The position numbers and the translations under genes were made by a program. A DNA stretch of 64,000 nucleotides from CAJCBL01 sp035298965 (GTDB lineage: Bacteria; Verrucomicrobiota; Verrucomicrobiia; Opitutales; Opitutaceae). A model generated the notes under the pieces. It was not told where the DNA came from. It did not search any database and saw only the letters and a list, made by a program, of their open reading frames with translations. Positions 55,244 through 64,000 of the stretch are shown one piece after another (the stretch's first letter is position 1; the number at the start of each line of letters is the position of its first letter). The stretch is from the NCBI GenBank assembly GCA_035298965.1, contig DATGXO010000147.1:3817-67816 (forward strand), read 5' to 3'.

Positions 55244-56608
55244 TCAGGGGTTGGTGGTCAGCGCGGCCTCCAGTCCGGAGAAACCGGTGCCGCCAGCCAC
55301 CGCGGCGCTCATGGCGAGCAGCCCGGTCGCGGCGAGTTCACGTTCGCGCAATGCGTCCAGCCGCTCGGTGCGCATCGCAAACGCCATCAACTCCGTCTCG
55401 GGAATCATCGCCGGACCGGAGGCGCCCGACTGGAACGCCGCCGTCGCGGTCGCAAGCGTGCGGTCGAGATTCGGCAGCGCCGTCGTGTCGATGAAGGCGA
55501 TCATCCGGTCGCTCTCGCGCACCATGTAGAGCATGCGCGCGAACTCCGCCGCCATCGTGAGCACCTCGGCGTCGACGCGCGCCGCGGCCGCGTCCCGACG
55601 CGCCCGCGCGGCCTCGATCTGACCCGCGATTTTCTTGCGCCACACCGGCAGCGTGGCGGTCGCGGTGGGCCGCCACATCCACGGCGCGGGCTTCACGTCG
55701 GCCATCAGCCCGCCGGTGAAATCGGGCCAGCGTTTCTGCCGCGCCACTTCTTCGCCAGCGACGGCCATTTCGACCATCGCGCGCATCCTGCCGAGCTCGG
55801 GATTCGCGGCGACCACCCCGCTCCACAACTCGCCTTCGTTTGGCAATGCGGTCGCGACGAGAGGGAAACGTGGCCACGTCGGATCGGCGTCGGTCGGCGC
55901 GAGCCCGAGCGCGGCCTTGAACTGCATCTGCGCGGCGCGCCGGCGGTCGGCGAGGCTCGCGAGTTCGGAGCGGATCCGCGCGTTCTCGTTGGCCACCTTG
56001 ATCTGCGCGTCGAGCGTCGCACCCATGCCCATCCCGGTCGCGTAGGCCGCAGATGCGAGATCCGCCGATTCGCCCAGCGAGCCGAGCGAACGCTCGCGCA
56101 GCCGGATCGCCTCGTCGACGAACGCCAGCTCGATCCACGCCCGTCGCACCTCGGCGGCGACGCGCACAATCGTCGCGAGATACTCGCGGTAGGCGACTTC
56201 GCTCGACGCCGCCATGTCGCGCGCCATCGCCGCGCGTTTGCCAGGCAACATGAGATCGAACATCACGCCCGGCATCAGCGACATCACCATGCTGGTCACG
56301 TCCGCCTGGAACGTGAGCTGCGGGTCGGGCAACGCCCCCGCCGGGCCGATGCCCGCCGCCACCGCGCGCCACTCGCTGTAGGCGGCGAAGACCGCCGGAT
56401 GTTTCAACAACGCGTAGCCCACGTACTCGGCCGGCGCCGCCTCCGCGCCGAGCGCCGGCAACGCCGTCTCGCCCCGCGCCGGGTGCACTGCGACGCGCTC
56501 GATTCGCTCACGCTCGGCTCGCTCCAGTTTCGCGGAGGTCGTTTGGCAACCGCTCGGAAAGATGGCGGCGGCAAGTCCAAGGGCGGCGAGGGCGGCGGAG
56601 CGGTGCAT
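55244..56608 (-). CDS. cusC: Outer membrane efflux lipoprotein, TolC/CusC family
   Basis: Outer-membrane channel of 454 residues. A lipoprotein signal peptide (ALGLAAAIFPSGCQT, lipobox SGC) gives lipid anchoring as for CusC. The two OEP repeats are visible as long helical stretches (WRAVAAGIGPAGALPDPQLTF, AEVRRAWIELAFVDEAIRL, ARARRDAAAARVDAEV). The ATG at 56608 is chosen because the longer frame to 56821 reads as non-coding before the signal peptide. First gene of the pump operon, 13 bases before the adaptor. No regulator gene lies next to it. Confidence 0.92.
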   Translation of the reverse strand: MHRSAALAALGLAAAIFPSGCQTTSAKLERAERERIERVAVHPARGETALPALGAEAAPAEYVGYALLKHPAVFAAYSEWRAVAAGIGPAGALPDPQLTFQADVTSMVMSLMPGVMFDLMLPGKRAAMARDMAASSEVAYREYLATIVRVAAEVRRAWIELAFVDEAIRLRERSLGSLGESADLASAAYATGMGMGATLDAQIKVANENARIRSELASLADRRRAAQMQFKAALGLAPTDADPTWPRFPLVATALPNEGELWSGVVAANPELGRMRAMVEMAVAGEEVARQKRWPDFTGGLMADVKPAPWMWRPTATATLPVWRKKIAGQIEAARARRDAAAARVDAEVLTMAAEFARMLYMVRESDRMIAFIDTTALPNLDRTLATATAAFQSGASGPAMIPETELMAFAMRTERLDALRERELAATGLLAMSAAVAGGTGFSGLEAALTTNP

Positions 56609-56724
56609 CGACCTCCATACACCGCGCCGGGCGCGAACCCTCGCATCCCCTTCCACTCGCCACGTTGCCCCCCGCGGGGCACTCCGGCTCCGCCAGTGCG
56701 CTCGCCGCTCCGCCGCGCACCGAC

Positions 56725-57126
56725 TCAGCGCAAGATCTCGCCCTTCGTGCAGTCGCCGGGCACGTCGAGCAGGACGACGCTCGACACCGTGCGAAACGCC
56801 GCGTGATCGGCGAACGTCCACACGACCTTCTTCTGCCGCGTGACCTCGATCACGTGCGGCCCTTGGCCGAACTGGTCGTGACCGAGCCAGTTTGCGACGA
56901 CGGTGCTGCCGTTCGGCAGCCGTTGCAGGCCGGCGGCGAACGCCAGCTTCATCTTGGCCGGCAGGTCCGCCTGCATGAGTTGCCAGATGATCGTGCCCGC
57001 CGGGTCGACCTCGATCACGCGTGCGTTGCGGTCGGCGTCGGCGATCGAGATGAGCGTGTTGCCGTCGGGCAGGCGCACGACGATGTGCGGTCCGCCGCGC
57101 GCGGGGATCTCGCGCGGATCGCTCAA
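56725..57126 (-). pseudogene. C-terminal fragment of a beta-propeller protein
   Basis: About 133 residues matching the end of a PQQ/NHL-like beta-propeller: DGNTLISIADADRNARVIEV, DPAGTIIWQLMQADLP, GLQRLPNGSTVVANWLGHDQ, HVIEVTRQKKVVWTFADHAAF. A full propeller needs 300 or more residues, so the N-terminal blades are missing. Upstream the same frame runs into the GH88/GH105 gene in a different phase and makes no sense there. A TTG at 57126 overlaps the GH stop (TTGA), so a short protein could still be made; GTG at 57078 is another option. It is most likely a remnant from a deletion that fused the two genes. Confidence 0.6.
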
Positions 57127-58235
57127 TCCCCGCGGTGCGCCGCCTCCTTCAGGCAGTCCCGCCGCGCGACTTCCATCAACAGGTGGAACGCCTGCCCCTC
57201 CGTCGAGGTTCCCGGCCGATTGAAATTCGGTGCGCCGCACACGCCCTGCACCAGGCCGAACGCGTCGACTTTCGCGATCGCCGCGTCGCGCAACGACTCG
57301 GCGGTCGCGAGGAAAGTCCGCGACATCCACCCTTCGGCGACACCGCGATAGAGCGTGTACGCGAGCATCTGGGCGAAGTTCGTCTCCACAAACGTGCCGG
57401 CGTCGTCGAACACGTCGTGGAACAGCCCGTCGTTCGCCCGGCGCCACGGAAGCGCGGCGTCGACGAGTTCGCGGATCCACTCGGCGAGCTGCGCCTTCTC
57501 GGCCGCCATCGCGGCGGGTAACGCGCGGAGCACGCGCGCCATGCCGGCGAGCGCCCAGCCGTTGCCCGAGGACCAGAACGCCTTGCGCTCGAAGTCCTGC
57601 CGGTCGGCGTCCCACATGTGCGAGTAGAGCTTCGTGTTCGGGTCCTGCAGGATGCGGCGGAAGCCGGCGCACTGTTTCATCGCTTCCGCGGGGTGGCCGG
57701 CGACGACGAGAAACGGCGGCAGCATGTAGAACGCGTCGACCCAGATGCGGTTCTCGATCTGATTGTGGAAAACGATTCCATCGCGCGTGCGCGGCGCCTT
57801 GTGGAGGGCGAATTCGAGCATGCGGTCGGCAGCGCGTTGCAGCGCGGCGTCGCCCGTCACGCGCGCAGCGAAGAGCACCGGCTCGCCGTTCACGCACGGA
57901 TCGCACACGGGCGCGTTGCCCTCGTTCAGACCGAGACGTCCGTCCTTGAGTTGGTTCACGACGGCGTCCTTCGCGAGGAGAATCACCGTGTCGGTCTCGC
58001 CGAGCTCAAGCAGCGCCTGGGCCGCCGTGCCCTGTTCCCAAGCACGGCGCTGCATCGCGAGCATCGCGTCGCGCACGCGCCGCAAGCGTAGCGCGTCACC
58101 TTCGGCCGAGGCGGGCGATTTCGGGTGTGGAGCCGCCAATTCGGGCGCGGACGAGGCCACAACGGAGAGACCGAGCGCACCGCCGGCAAACGCGGCGGAG
58201 CGGAGAAACTGCCGGCGGGGATGGACGGGGTGCAT
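57123..58235 (-). CDS. Glycoside hydrolase family 88/105 (unsaturated rhamnogalacturonyl hydrolase-like)
   Basis: Secreted enzyme of 370 residues. The start MHPVHPRRQFLRSAAF carries a Tat signal (RRQFLR) and a hydrophobic h-region. The alpha/alpha-barrel has WEQGTAAQALLELGE, VCDPCVNGEP, NRIWVDAFYMLPPFL (the catalytic Asp of GH105 is in this DAFYM segment) and FWSSGNGWALAGMAR. Such enzymes remove unsaturated galacturonic acid from pectin oligosaccharides made by lyases. It is the first gene after a big glycosidase, hinting at a plant or algal polysaccharide locus. Confidence 0.9.
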   Translation of the reverse strand: MHPVHPRRQFLRSAAFAGGALGLSVVASSAPELAAPHPKSPASAEGDALRLRRVRDAMLAMQRRAWEQGTAAQALLELGETDTVILLAKDAVVNQLKDGRLGLNEGNAPVCDPCVNGEPVLFAARVTGDAALQRAADRMLEFALHKAPRTRDGIVFHNQIENRIWVDAFYMLPPFLVVAGHPAEAMKQCAGFRRILQDPNTKLYSHMWDADRQDFERKAFWSSGNGWALAGMARVLRALPAAMAAEKAQLAEWIRELVDAALPWRRANDGLFHDVFDDAGTFVETNFAQMLAYTLYRGVAEGWMSRTFLATAESLRDAAIAKVDAFGLVQGVCGAPNFNRPGTSTEGQAFHLLMEVARRDCLKEAAHRGD

Positions 58236-58338
58236 GGCGGCGGAGTTCGTGAAAACGCGAACGCCGATGCCGCCGACTATGCGCGCTTCGCGCCCGACGG
58301 GCGAGCCCGGGCTTCGCGCGCCGCATTATCCGGCGCCG

Positions 58339-60987
58339 CTACTCCCGCACGATTTCGTAGTGGATCGTGCGATCGGCGGCGCGGGCGGTGAAGACCAGCG
58401 CGCCTCCCTCATCCCGGGCCTCGATGCGTTTCGCGCGCGTCCCGTCGGGGGCGAGCGCGTAGGCCGTGGCCCCGGCCGCGCCGGCAAGCGTGAGCGTCGC
58501 GGGCACCGGCTCGGCCGTCATCGGTCCGTGTCCCCAACGATCGCTGACGGATGTGCGCACCGCATTCCAGACCATGCCGGGATTTTCCGTGCGCGCGACG
58601 AGCGTCACGAGCACGCGTCGCGAGGCGGTGAGCGGCGCATCGTCGAGCGCCACCGCGGTGACCGCGGCGAAATCGAGGCCGAATCGCGGGCTCTCGACGC
58701 CGAGCGCGCCGGCCTCGAGCTTCGCGCCGCCGATGAAACCCGTAGCCGTGGCGGCGCGCTCCGCGGCGACGACGTACACCGGGCCGCGCGAGGCCGCGAT
58801 CATCCGGATCGCGCCGAGCGCCGGCGTGCCGATCTGCTCCACGCGCGCCGGTTCGCCGACGCCGAGCGGTCGATCACTCACGCTGAGGCGGTCGGTGAGG
58901 AAACCGATCGGCTGGCCAGGCAGATGCCGCAGCCAGAGCACATCGACATGCGCCTCCTCGCCCCAGAGCGGCGCGCCGATGCGCAACTCCTTCGCCGCAC
59001 GCGCGGGCGGCACAAGCCCATTGCGAAACGTGAGCGTCGCAAACGCCGCGAAGCCCCAGCGGCCGGGATTGCGGTACTGATCGAAGAAGGTCTTCGCGCC
59101 GCTGTTCGGCTCGGGATTGGCGCCATCGACCATATCGAACGGATACAGCGCGTCCCAGTCCTGCAGCCCTCCGTAGGTGGCGATCGTCGGGTACATCTCG
59201 CAGCCGTAGTCGTGCGGAAACGGGTGGTCGATTTCGCTGACGGAAAATGGTTTTCCGCTCACGCGCAGCTGCGCGATCCCGCCGATCTCACCGAACCACC
59301 GGTCGCCGAATTCCGCGAGCTGCGGCGTGTTCACCGTCGCCCAGTATTTCTGGTTCCAACCGTGCGTCGGCCCGCCGAAATCCGGGTGCTGCCAGTAGTA
59401 GTGCGCGTCGGCGAAATCCATCCCCTGCTCGCGCGCGAGCCCGGCGATGCCGCCGTAGTTCATCTGCGAGCAGATGATCGGCGCGCGCACGCCGAGGTCG
59501 TTGCGCAGGAAGTCGCGCAGCTCGTTGGCGTACGCAGTCTCCGTCTCGATGAGGAACGAGATCCAGTCCGCCCACTGCGCTGTCGAGGGTTTCGTCGGCA
59601 GCGGCACGGTGCCGACGCGCGCGGATTGGCCGGGCGACAATCCCGTGTCCTCCGCGCCGGGCGTGAGTTTCAGGTTCCGCACGGAAACCGTGCCGGGCTT
59701 GTGACCGACGATGAGGCTCAGCCGCGACGGCACGTCGACGGTCGAGTGCGCCACGAAGACATACTTCAACGGCGTCCAGTCGGCGCCGATCTCGGTCGGT
59801 GCGTTGAGGCCGCGGGTGCGCCATTTGTCCGTGCGCCAGCGCGGGTCGTCGCGGGAGATCACGACCTGCAATGGCCGCGGCGTGTCGCCCTTCGCCTCGA
59901 ACTCGAGCGTATACGTTTTCCCCGCCTCGAGCGGCAGGTCGCCGACGTACGCCTGCACGTGCCAGCGGATGCTGTCGACCTCCGCAACCTGGAGCGTCAC
60001 GCCGCTCGCGTCGGAGCCCGGCACGATCTCGACGCGGGTGCCGGGCATCGCATCGGGTTGCCAGCGGTGCGCGGCGCCGAGCAGCGAGCGTCCGCGCGGG
60101 GTGGCGCCACGTTGCCAGGCGGCGGCGAGTGCGGCGTCGTCGCTGTACTTCTTCGCGAGCCAGGCGCTCCAGAGCGCGGCGAGTTCGCCGCGAAACGGCT
60201 CGGGCAGCAGCTGGTCGAGCCGGCGGCCGATGTCGCGGGTGCGCTGGCCGAGGAGCGAGTTCTCGTTGTTGATCTCCACGATCGCCACCGCGGGATCCTC
60301 GGCGAGGCTGTAGCCGGTGTACGGATTCCGCGCGGAGAGCAGCTGGCGCGCATACTCCTTCTGGAGCTCGATCATCCGGCGCTGGAAACAGTCGACCTGC
60401 TTCTGGAACGGCGGGCACTGCGCGATCGAGTCCGGGAAGCCGTCCTCGGGCACGAGCGTCTTCGAGACCTTGAGATTGATGTTCGAGTAGATGCCGCGCG
60501 CCTTCAGCGCGGCGACGAGCCGGTGGAGTTTATCGAGTTGCGCGGGATCGATCCGCGAGTGATCGCGGCGATCCTGCGGCCAGATGCTGCCGCCGGAGGC
60601 GACCGACCACGGGTTGTCCATGTGGTGGAGCCGCGCGATGTTCACGCCGCCCTGCGCGAGGCGGCGCGCGAGCGTCTCGGCCTCGGACGCGGAGAGGAAA
60701 TTCTGCTCACTAGAGAGGTTGCAGCCCCAGAAACGGATCCGCTGCCCGTCGGCCACCGTCGCGAAATGCCCGTCCTTCACGATCACGCGTCCGCGTGCGC
60801 CGGCGGGCGCGGCGCCGTTGAGCGCGGTCAGGTCGAGCGCCGATCCCGCGACCGGCTCGACTGCTGGCCATGGAATCCACTCGGAGTGATCCTCCGGCGG
60901 AGCGAGTTCCTCGGCGGCATTGAGACGAAGGGAAACGAGAGCGGACACGGCGAGGGTGGCGAGCCAGAGCAGCCGGGATGTTTTCAT
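58339..60987 (-). CDS. Exported GH-A clan glycoside hydrolase with internal carbohydrate-binding-like domain
   Basis: An 882-residue secreted enzyme. The signal peptide is at 1-25 (LLWLATLAVSALVSLRLNAA). Residues 80-270 form a TIM-barrel start (RIRFWGCNLSSEQNF, GGVNIARLHHMDNPW), with the likely acid/base Glu in AIVEINNENS (E242). A second Glu in FSVSEIDHPFPHDYG is the candidate nucleophile. Between them (about 330-475) sits an all-beta CBM-like domain (RVEIVPGSDASG, TLEFEAKGD, SLIVGHKPGTVSV). The last 280 residues are beta-rich. This layout is found in cellulase-like GH5/GH-A proteins of Verrucomicrobiota; exact family and substrate are open. The ATG at 60987 is chosen over TTG 61002. Confidence 0.85.
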   Translation of the reverse strand: MKTSRLLWLATLAVSALVSLRLNAAEELAPPEDHSEWIPWPAVEPVAGSALDLTALNGAAPAGARGRVIVKDGHFATVADGQRIRFWGCNLSSEQNFLSASEAETLARRLAQGGVNIARLHHMDNPWSVASGGSIWPQDRRDHSRIDPAQLDKLHRLVAALKARGIYSNINLKVSKTLVPEDGFPDSIAQCPPFQKQVDCFQRRMIELQKEYARQLLSARNPYTGYSLAEDPAVAIVEINNENSLLGQRTRDIGRRLDQLLPEPFRGELAALWSAWLAKKYSDDAALAAAWQRGATPRGRSLLGAAHRWQPDAMPGTRVEIVPGSDASGVTLQVAEVDSIRWHVQAYVGDLPLEAGKTYTLEFEAKGDTPRPLQVVISRDDPRWRTDKWRTRGLNAPTEIGADWTPLKYVFVAHSTVDVPSRLSLIVGHKPGTVSVRNLKLTPGAEDTGLSPGQSARVGTVPLPTKPSTAQWADWISFLIETETAYANELRDFLRNDLGVRAPIICSQMNYGGIAGLAREQGMDFADAHYYWQHPDFGGPTHGWNQKYWATVNTPQLAEFGDRWFGEIGGIAQLRVSGKPFSVSEIDHPFPHDYGCEMYPTIATYGGLQDWDALYPFDMVDGANPEPNSGAKTFFDQYRNPGRWGFAAFATLTFRNGLVPPARAAKELRIGAPLWGEEAHVDVLWLRHLPGQPIGFLTDRLSVSDRPLGVGEPARVEQIGTPALGAIRMIAASRGPVYVVAAERAATATGFIGGAKLEAGALGVESPRFGLDFAAVTAVALDDAPLTASRRVLVTLVARTENPGMVWNAVRTSVSDRWGHGPMTAEPVPATLTLAGAAGATAYALAPDGTRAKRIEARDEGGALVFTARAADRTIHYEIVRE

Positions 60988-61125
60988 CGATTGGGTGCGC
61001 AAATGAGGCCGTCGGCCTCGGCGCCGCGGAATACGGCGGCCGAGCGCGTCGCCCGCACGATTGCGCGGTCGCGCACGAGCGCAACTTCCACCTGCCCGCC
61101 ACCTCTCGTGTCGCCCCCCGCCACC

Positions 61126-63858
61126 TCACTGCACGCGGATCCGGCGCCAATAGGCGGAGTCGCAGGTCTTGTCGCCGTTGCTGGCCGTGCGAAACACCAG
61201 CCGTCGCTCGCCGGGCCGCGTTGCGAACGAAATGCTCTCGCGTTGGAGTCCTCGATCACAGGGCGCGTCCGCCGGGTCGAGCAACCGAGAGAAAACGATT
61301 CGACGCCCGCCGTCGGCCGCTTCCGCCTCAACGACGAACTCCGCTCCGTTTGTCGCCGGGTCCGACCGGTAGGATCCATCGGTCAGGCCGAACTCCCACT
61401 CGATCCGCGCCGCCCGCGCAGGGATCTCGACCCACAGGCTGCTGTCGGCGTGTGCGCGCAAGACCTGCAGGCCGTCGATCGACCAGAGCGCGTAGCCGAA
61501 GGCCAGATCGTAGGCCACCGGCGCTGGAGTGATCATCGGAAACATGCGCACCGCCGCTCCCGGCGGTACGCGCCGCGGCGTCGTGAGCGGCTCGGCGCTC
61601 TCGTAGCTCGCGACCGAAGTCACGTCCGCGAAGGGCTTCGCCGCGAGTCGTGTGACCGCCGCATCCCGCGCGAAACGACTCAGGTACACGCGGCCAAGCG
61701 GATGTTCAAAGGTCGGCGCGTCGTCGAGATTGAGACGCGCACAGAGCTCCGTCGGCTCGGCTCCCTCGGCCGCCGCGCGACTCAGCACGAGCGCGCCGAC
61801 AAACTCGGTTTCGAGAGGCGCGACCGCCAACGGCGCCGCATCGCAACCAATTTCGGCCACTCGCGAGCGCCTTCCCGCCACGACCGGCAGGAGTTGCGAC
61901 CGCGCGTCGCCAGCGATCAACCACGTCGATCCGGGGGGGGTGAGTTCCTTGAGCGCCGCGATGAGCCCGCCGACGTCGATCCGCGGACCGCGCGCGGGAC
62001 CGCCGACGATGCCACCGATGAATTCGACGACCGCAAAAAGTCCGGCGGCCGCCGCGCCCGTTCCGGCGAGCCACCGCCCGCGGCCTCGCGCGGCCCGAGC
62101 ACGCCAAACCAGCCAACCGCCCCACAACCCTGCCGCGAGCGCAGGTAGCGCCCATTGCGTGTAGGCCCCGGCCTGCAACCCCGCGCACACCCACACCGCT
62201 GTCGCAAACAACGCGAGCCGCAGCCACGCGGGTTTCCGCCACTCGCGGCCGAGCGACCAGACCGCGACAAGAGCAAGCGCCGTTGCCAGCACCTGCGCCG
62301 CGCGCAGGACTCGGCCGGCCGAGACATCCACGAGCGCCGCAGTCCAGCCGACGGCCCGAGCGTAGGGTTGCGGCACCCGGCCTTGGGCCTGAATCGCCGC
62401 GACCTGTGCGCCATCGTCGCACCAGAGCGCCTGCGCGAGCAGCGCGTTGATCCGCGTGGTCGGCAAGGTGAGCCGTTCGGAACCGGGCACGCCGCCGTGC
62501 CAGTGCAACACGGCAAGGACTGCGAGTCCGCTGAGCGCACCCACGACCGGCAGCAGGAAACGCGGACGCCCCGCCTCGCCGCGCCAGACTTCAGCGCTCG
62601 ACGCCCAGACGCGGGCGCAGCCGGCCAGCAGCCAGACGGGAGCCGTCGCCACGAAGAGGTACGCGCACCCTCCAAACGCCGCCGTTTTCGCGACCTGTTC
62701 GAAAAGTGCCGCCGCGGATTCACCGACGAAACGCGCGAGCAACGGGCGCCAAATCATCTGCCAGGTCGCGAGCAGCACCGCCGCGACCGTCATGCGCGCC
62801 GCGATCCGCAGCTCGCGTTTCTCGCCGCGCGCCCAGAGCCGCAGCTGCGGGACGGTGAAGAGCAGAAACACGAGCCGGTAGTCGAAGTTGCTCCCGAGGA
62901 GAAACGTTCCCGCAAAGATACCCGCGCCGAGACGGAAGGCATCCAGCTCCGCCGTCGGCGTGTCGGATCCCGCCGCAGGCCGACACCCGCGCCAAGACAG
63001 GACTGCGACAAAGGCCAGACCCGCGCCACCGGCGGCAAACAGCCCAAAGCTCCGCAAGCCCGGTGACACGCCGGCGAGAGTCGCCGCGAGCACCCGAGCA
63101 GCCGGCACGAGCCCGTAGGAGAGGAACGTGTCGCTCGGCGTCGCCGCGCGGATCGCGCGCAGTTCTTCGTGTTGCCAGAACACGTAGGCGCCGACCACGG
63201 CGGCGAGGCCGACGGCGAACGCGACGAAACGGTTTCGCCCCTCACGCAACAGCAGCGCTGCGCCGCAGACCGGGTAAAGCTTCAGCCCGAAACCGACGAG
63301 CAACAGCCCCGTCGCCGCCACCGTGCTGCGCCTCGCCGCGAGCAGCGCGAGCGCCGCCACCACGAACAGCACGAGATCGATGTTGCCTCGCTCGATGGCG
63401 AGCATGACCGCCGGCGACAACAGCAGCATCCCGAGGCCAAGCGCCGCGCCGCGCTCCAGCCGCCGAGGAAAAACTAGCACCGCCGTCAGAAACGCCGCGA
63501 CGACTCCGATGCCCAGCACCGTCGTGTGCCGCCGCTCGACGCCGAGGTGAGCCAGCGATTGCCACACGCGCGGATAGTTCAGCTGACGTCGCAGCGGGTC
63601 GCGCGGGTTCTCGTGCAGCGGATCGAAGCCGAGGGCGCGCGACTCCGCGCCAGCTGTCACGACCTGCAGATCGAGAAAAGGCGTGTGGGACGCCTGGATT
63701 CCCCAGGCGTCCCACGCGTGCTGGTAACCACGAGCCGCCGCGAGCCCGGCCAACAACAACCCGCCGAGCAGCAGGCAGCCGAGCAGCCATCTGCGGCCGC
63801 TCGCGAAAAAACGCTCCGGGATCGTGTCGCCGCTGCCGTTCTCTGTCGGTTCCGACAT
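61126..63858 (-). CDS. GT87/DUF2029-like membrane glycosyltransferase with C-terminal soluble domain
   Basis: A 910-residue polytopic protein. TM1 at about 25-45 (LLGCLLLGGLLLAGLAAARG) is followed by a luminal loop FDPLHENPRDPLRRQLNYP with Asp and Arg/Asn as in GT-C enzymes. Twelve or more further TMs follow, with GLLLVGFGLKLYPV typical of DUF2029/GT87 mannosyltransferases. Residues 640-910 form a soluble beta-rich part (IEWEFGLTDGSYRS, VVEAEAADGGRRIVF, FRTASNGDKTCDSAYW), perhaps carbohydrate-binding. The donor is presumably a polyprenyl-phosphate sugar. It lies between the glycosidase and a DsbD-like gene, but the large spacers give no firm operon. Confidence 0.8.
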   Translation of the reverse strand: MSEPTENGSGDTIPERFFASGRRWLLGCLLLGGLLLAGLAAARGYQHAWDAWGIQASHTPFLDLQVVTAGAESRALGFDPLHENPRDPLRRQLNYPRVWQSLAHLGVERRHTTVLGIGVVAAFLTAVLVFPRRLERGAALGLGMLLLSPAVMLAIERGNIDLVLFVVAALALLAARRSTVAATGLLLVGFGLKLYPVCGAALLLREGRNRFVAFAVGLAAVVGAYVFWQHEELRAIRAATPSDTFLSYGLVPAARVLAATLAGVSPGLRSFGLFAAGGAGLAFVAVLSWRGCRPAAGSDTPTAELDAFRLGAGIFAGTFLLGSNFDYRLVFLLFTVPQLRLWARGEKRELRIAARMTVAAVLLATWQMIWRPLLARFVGESAAALFEQVAKTAAFGGCAYLFVATAPVWLLAGCARVWASSAEVWRGEAGRPRFLLPVVGALSGLAVLAVLHWHGGVPGSERLTLPTTRINALLAQALWCDDGAQVAAIQAQGRVPQPYARAVGWTAALVDVSAGRVLRAAQVLATALALVAVWSLGREWRKPAWLRLALFATAVWVCAGLQAGAYTQWALPALAAGLWGGWLVWRARAARGRGRWLAGTGAAAAGLFAVVEFIGGIVGGPARGPRIDVGGLIAALKELTPPGSTWLIAGDARSQLLPVVAGRRSRVAEIGCDAAPLAVAPLETEFVGALVLSRAAAEGAEPTELCARLNLDDAPTFEHPLGRVYLSRFARDAAVTRLAAKPFADVTSVASYESAEPLTTPRRVPPGAAVRMFPMITPAPVAYDLAFGYALWSIDGLQVLRAHADSSLWVEIPARAARIEWEFGLTDGSYRSDPATNGAEFVVEAEAADGGRRIVFSRLLDPADAPCDRGLQRESISFATRPGERRLVFRTASNGDKTCDSAYWRRIRVQ

Positions 63859-63893
63859 ACGCGCGGCATCCTGCCGAGCGATCCCGGCGCGTG

Positions 63894-64000
63894 TCAGTTC
63901 TTTCCGCGCACCGCGTCGAGCACAGTGCCAGGCGTGAGCACCTCGGGCAACAGCAGCGGCTCGGCGCGGCCGGGCACGTAGACGAGGGTCACGGGCACGG
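63894..64000 (-). CDS. 3' end of a DsbD-family protein-disulfide reductase (cut by window edge)
   Basis: The last 35 codons, ending in TGA at 63896-63894. Residues VPVTLVYVPG followed by LPEVLTPGTVLDAV match the end of the C-terminal thioredoxin-like domain of DsbD and related thiol:disulfide interchange proteins. The rest lies beyond the right edge. Identified from a short stretch, so moderate certainty. Confidence 0.7.
   Translation of the reverse strand, partial: VPVTLVYVPGRAEPLLLPEVLTPGTVLDAVRGKN

Noticed and set aside
57763..62148. Plus-strand frame of about 1,460 codons across the glycosidase genes
   Set aside because: It crosses several real minus-strand genes and their spacers in one antisense phase, is Arg-rich throughout and has no domain.

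Overview
The window is a G+C-rich chromosomal segment that most resembles a member of the Verrucomicrobiota, probably Opitutaceae. This is an inference. It rests on the Opitutaceae-style N-terminus of the TonB-dependent receptor at the left edge, the tRNA-Thr/tuf/tRNA-Trp/secE/nusG/rplKAJL/rpoBC order, and the dense Gram-negative envelope gene set. No rRNA, CRISPR array, insertion sequence or integrase is visible. Long open frames opposite the real genes are common and are artefacts of high G+C.

Layout. 1-5487: a TonB-dependent receptor cut by the left edge, then a very long coiled-coil protein with a degenerate receiver domain. 5712-9619: a LytS/LytR-type two-component pair in one operon with a NatAB-like ABC exporter. 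9745-13218: deoC, an unrecognised protein, a Gfo/Idh/MocA oxidoreductase and a SpoU/TrmH RNA methyltransferase. 13393-15933: ECF sigma factor, zinc-finger anti-sigma factor with HEAT-like repeats, and a DUF4097 (Toastrack-type) envelope protein, closed by a strong terminator. 16220-22033: a putative membrane-stress module made of a solute-binding/OmpA fusion, a membrane-anchored coiled-coil protein, a PspA/IM30 (ESCRT-III superfamily) protein and a Ycf46-like AAA+ ATPase. A lower-G+C HEPN-like gene lies inside it. This is the most interesting region.

22108-35007 (minus strand): the housekeeping transcription and translation locus, running from a candidate promoter through tRNA-Thr, tuf, tRNA-Trp, secE, nusG, rplK, rplA, rplJ, rplL, an attenuator-like hairpin, rpoB and rpoC to a shared bidirectional terminator. 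35038-39662 (minus): TPR protein, ExbB, ExbD and a TonB-like protein, probably an energised Ton-type machine. 40257-43725: hemN, a secreted alpha/beta hydrolase and a protoporphyrinogen oxidase gene (late haem synthesis). 43761-48007: a small zinc-ribbon membrane protein, a hybrid PAS histidine kinase, a DUF374 acyltransferase-like protein, a basic-tailed carbohydrate-binding-like protein and tRNA-Ala(CGC).

48136-56608: a metal-handling cluster with a Rieske-tailed FAD oxidoreductase, a 19-cysteine four-helix-bundle copper protein and a CusCBA-type tripartite efflux pump. 56725-63858: a beta-propeller fragment, a Tat-exported GH88/GH105 hydrolase, a large GH-A type glycosidase and a GT87-like membrane glycosyltransferase, pointing to plant or algal polysaccharide use. 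The right edge cuts the 3' end of a DsbD-like gene.

The ECF/Toastrack operon, the PspA/AAA+ module and the Exb/TPR operon together suggest heavy investment in envelope stress sensing and repair.
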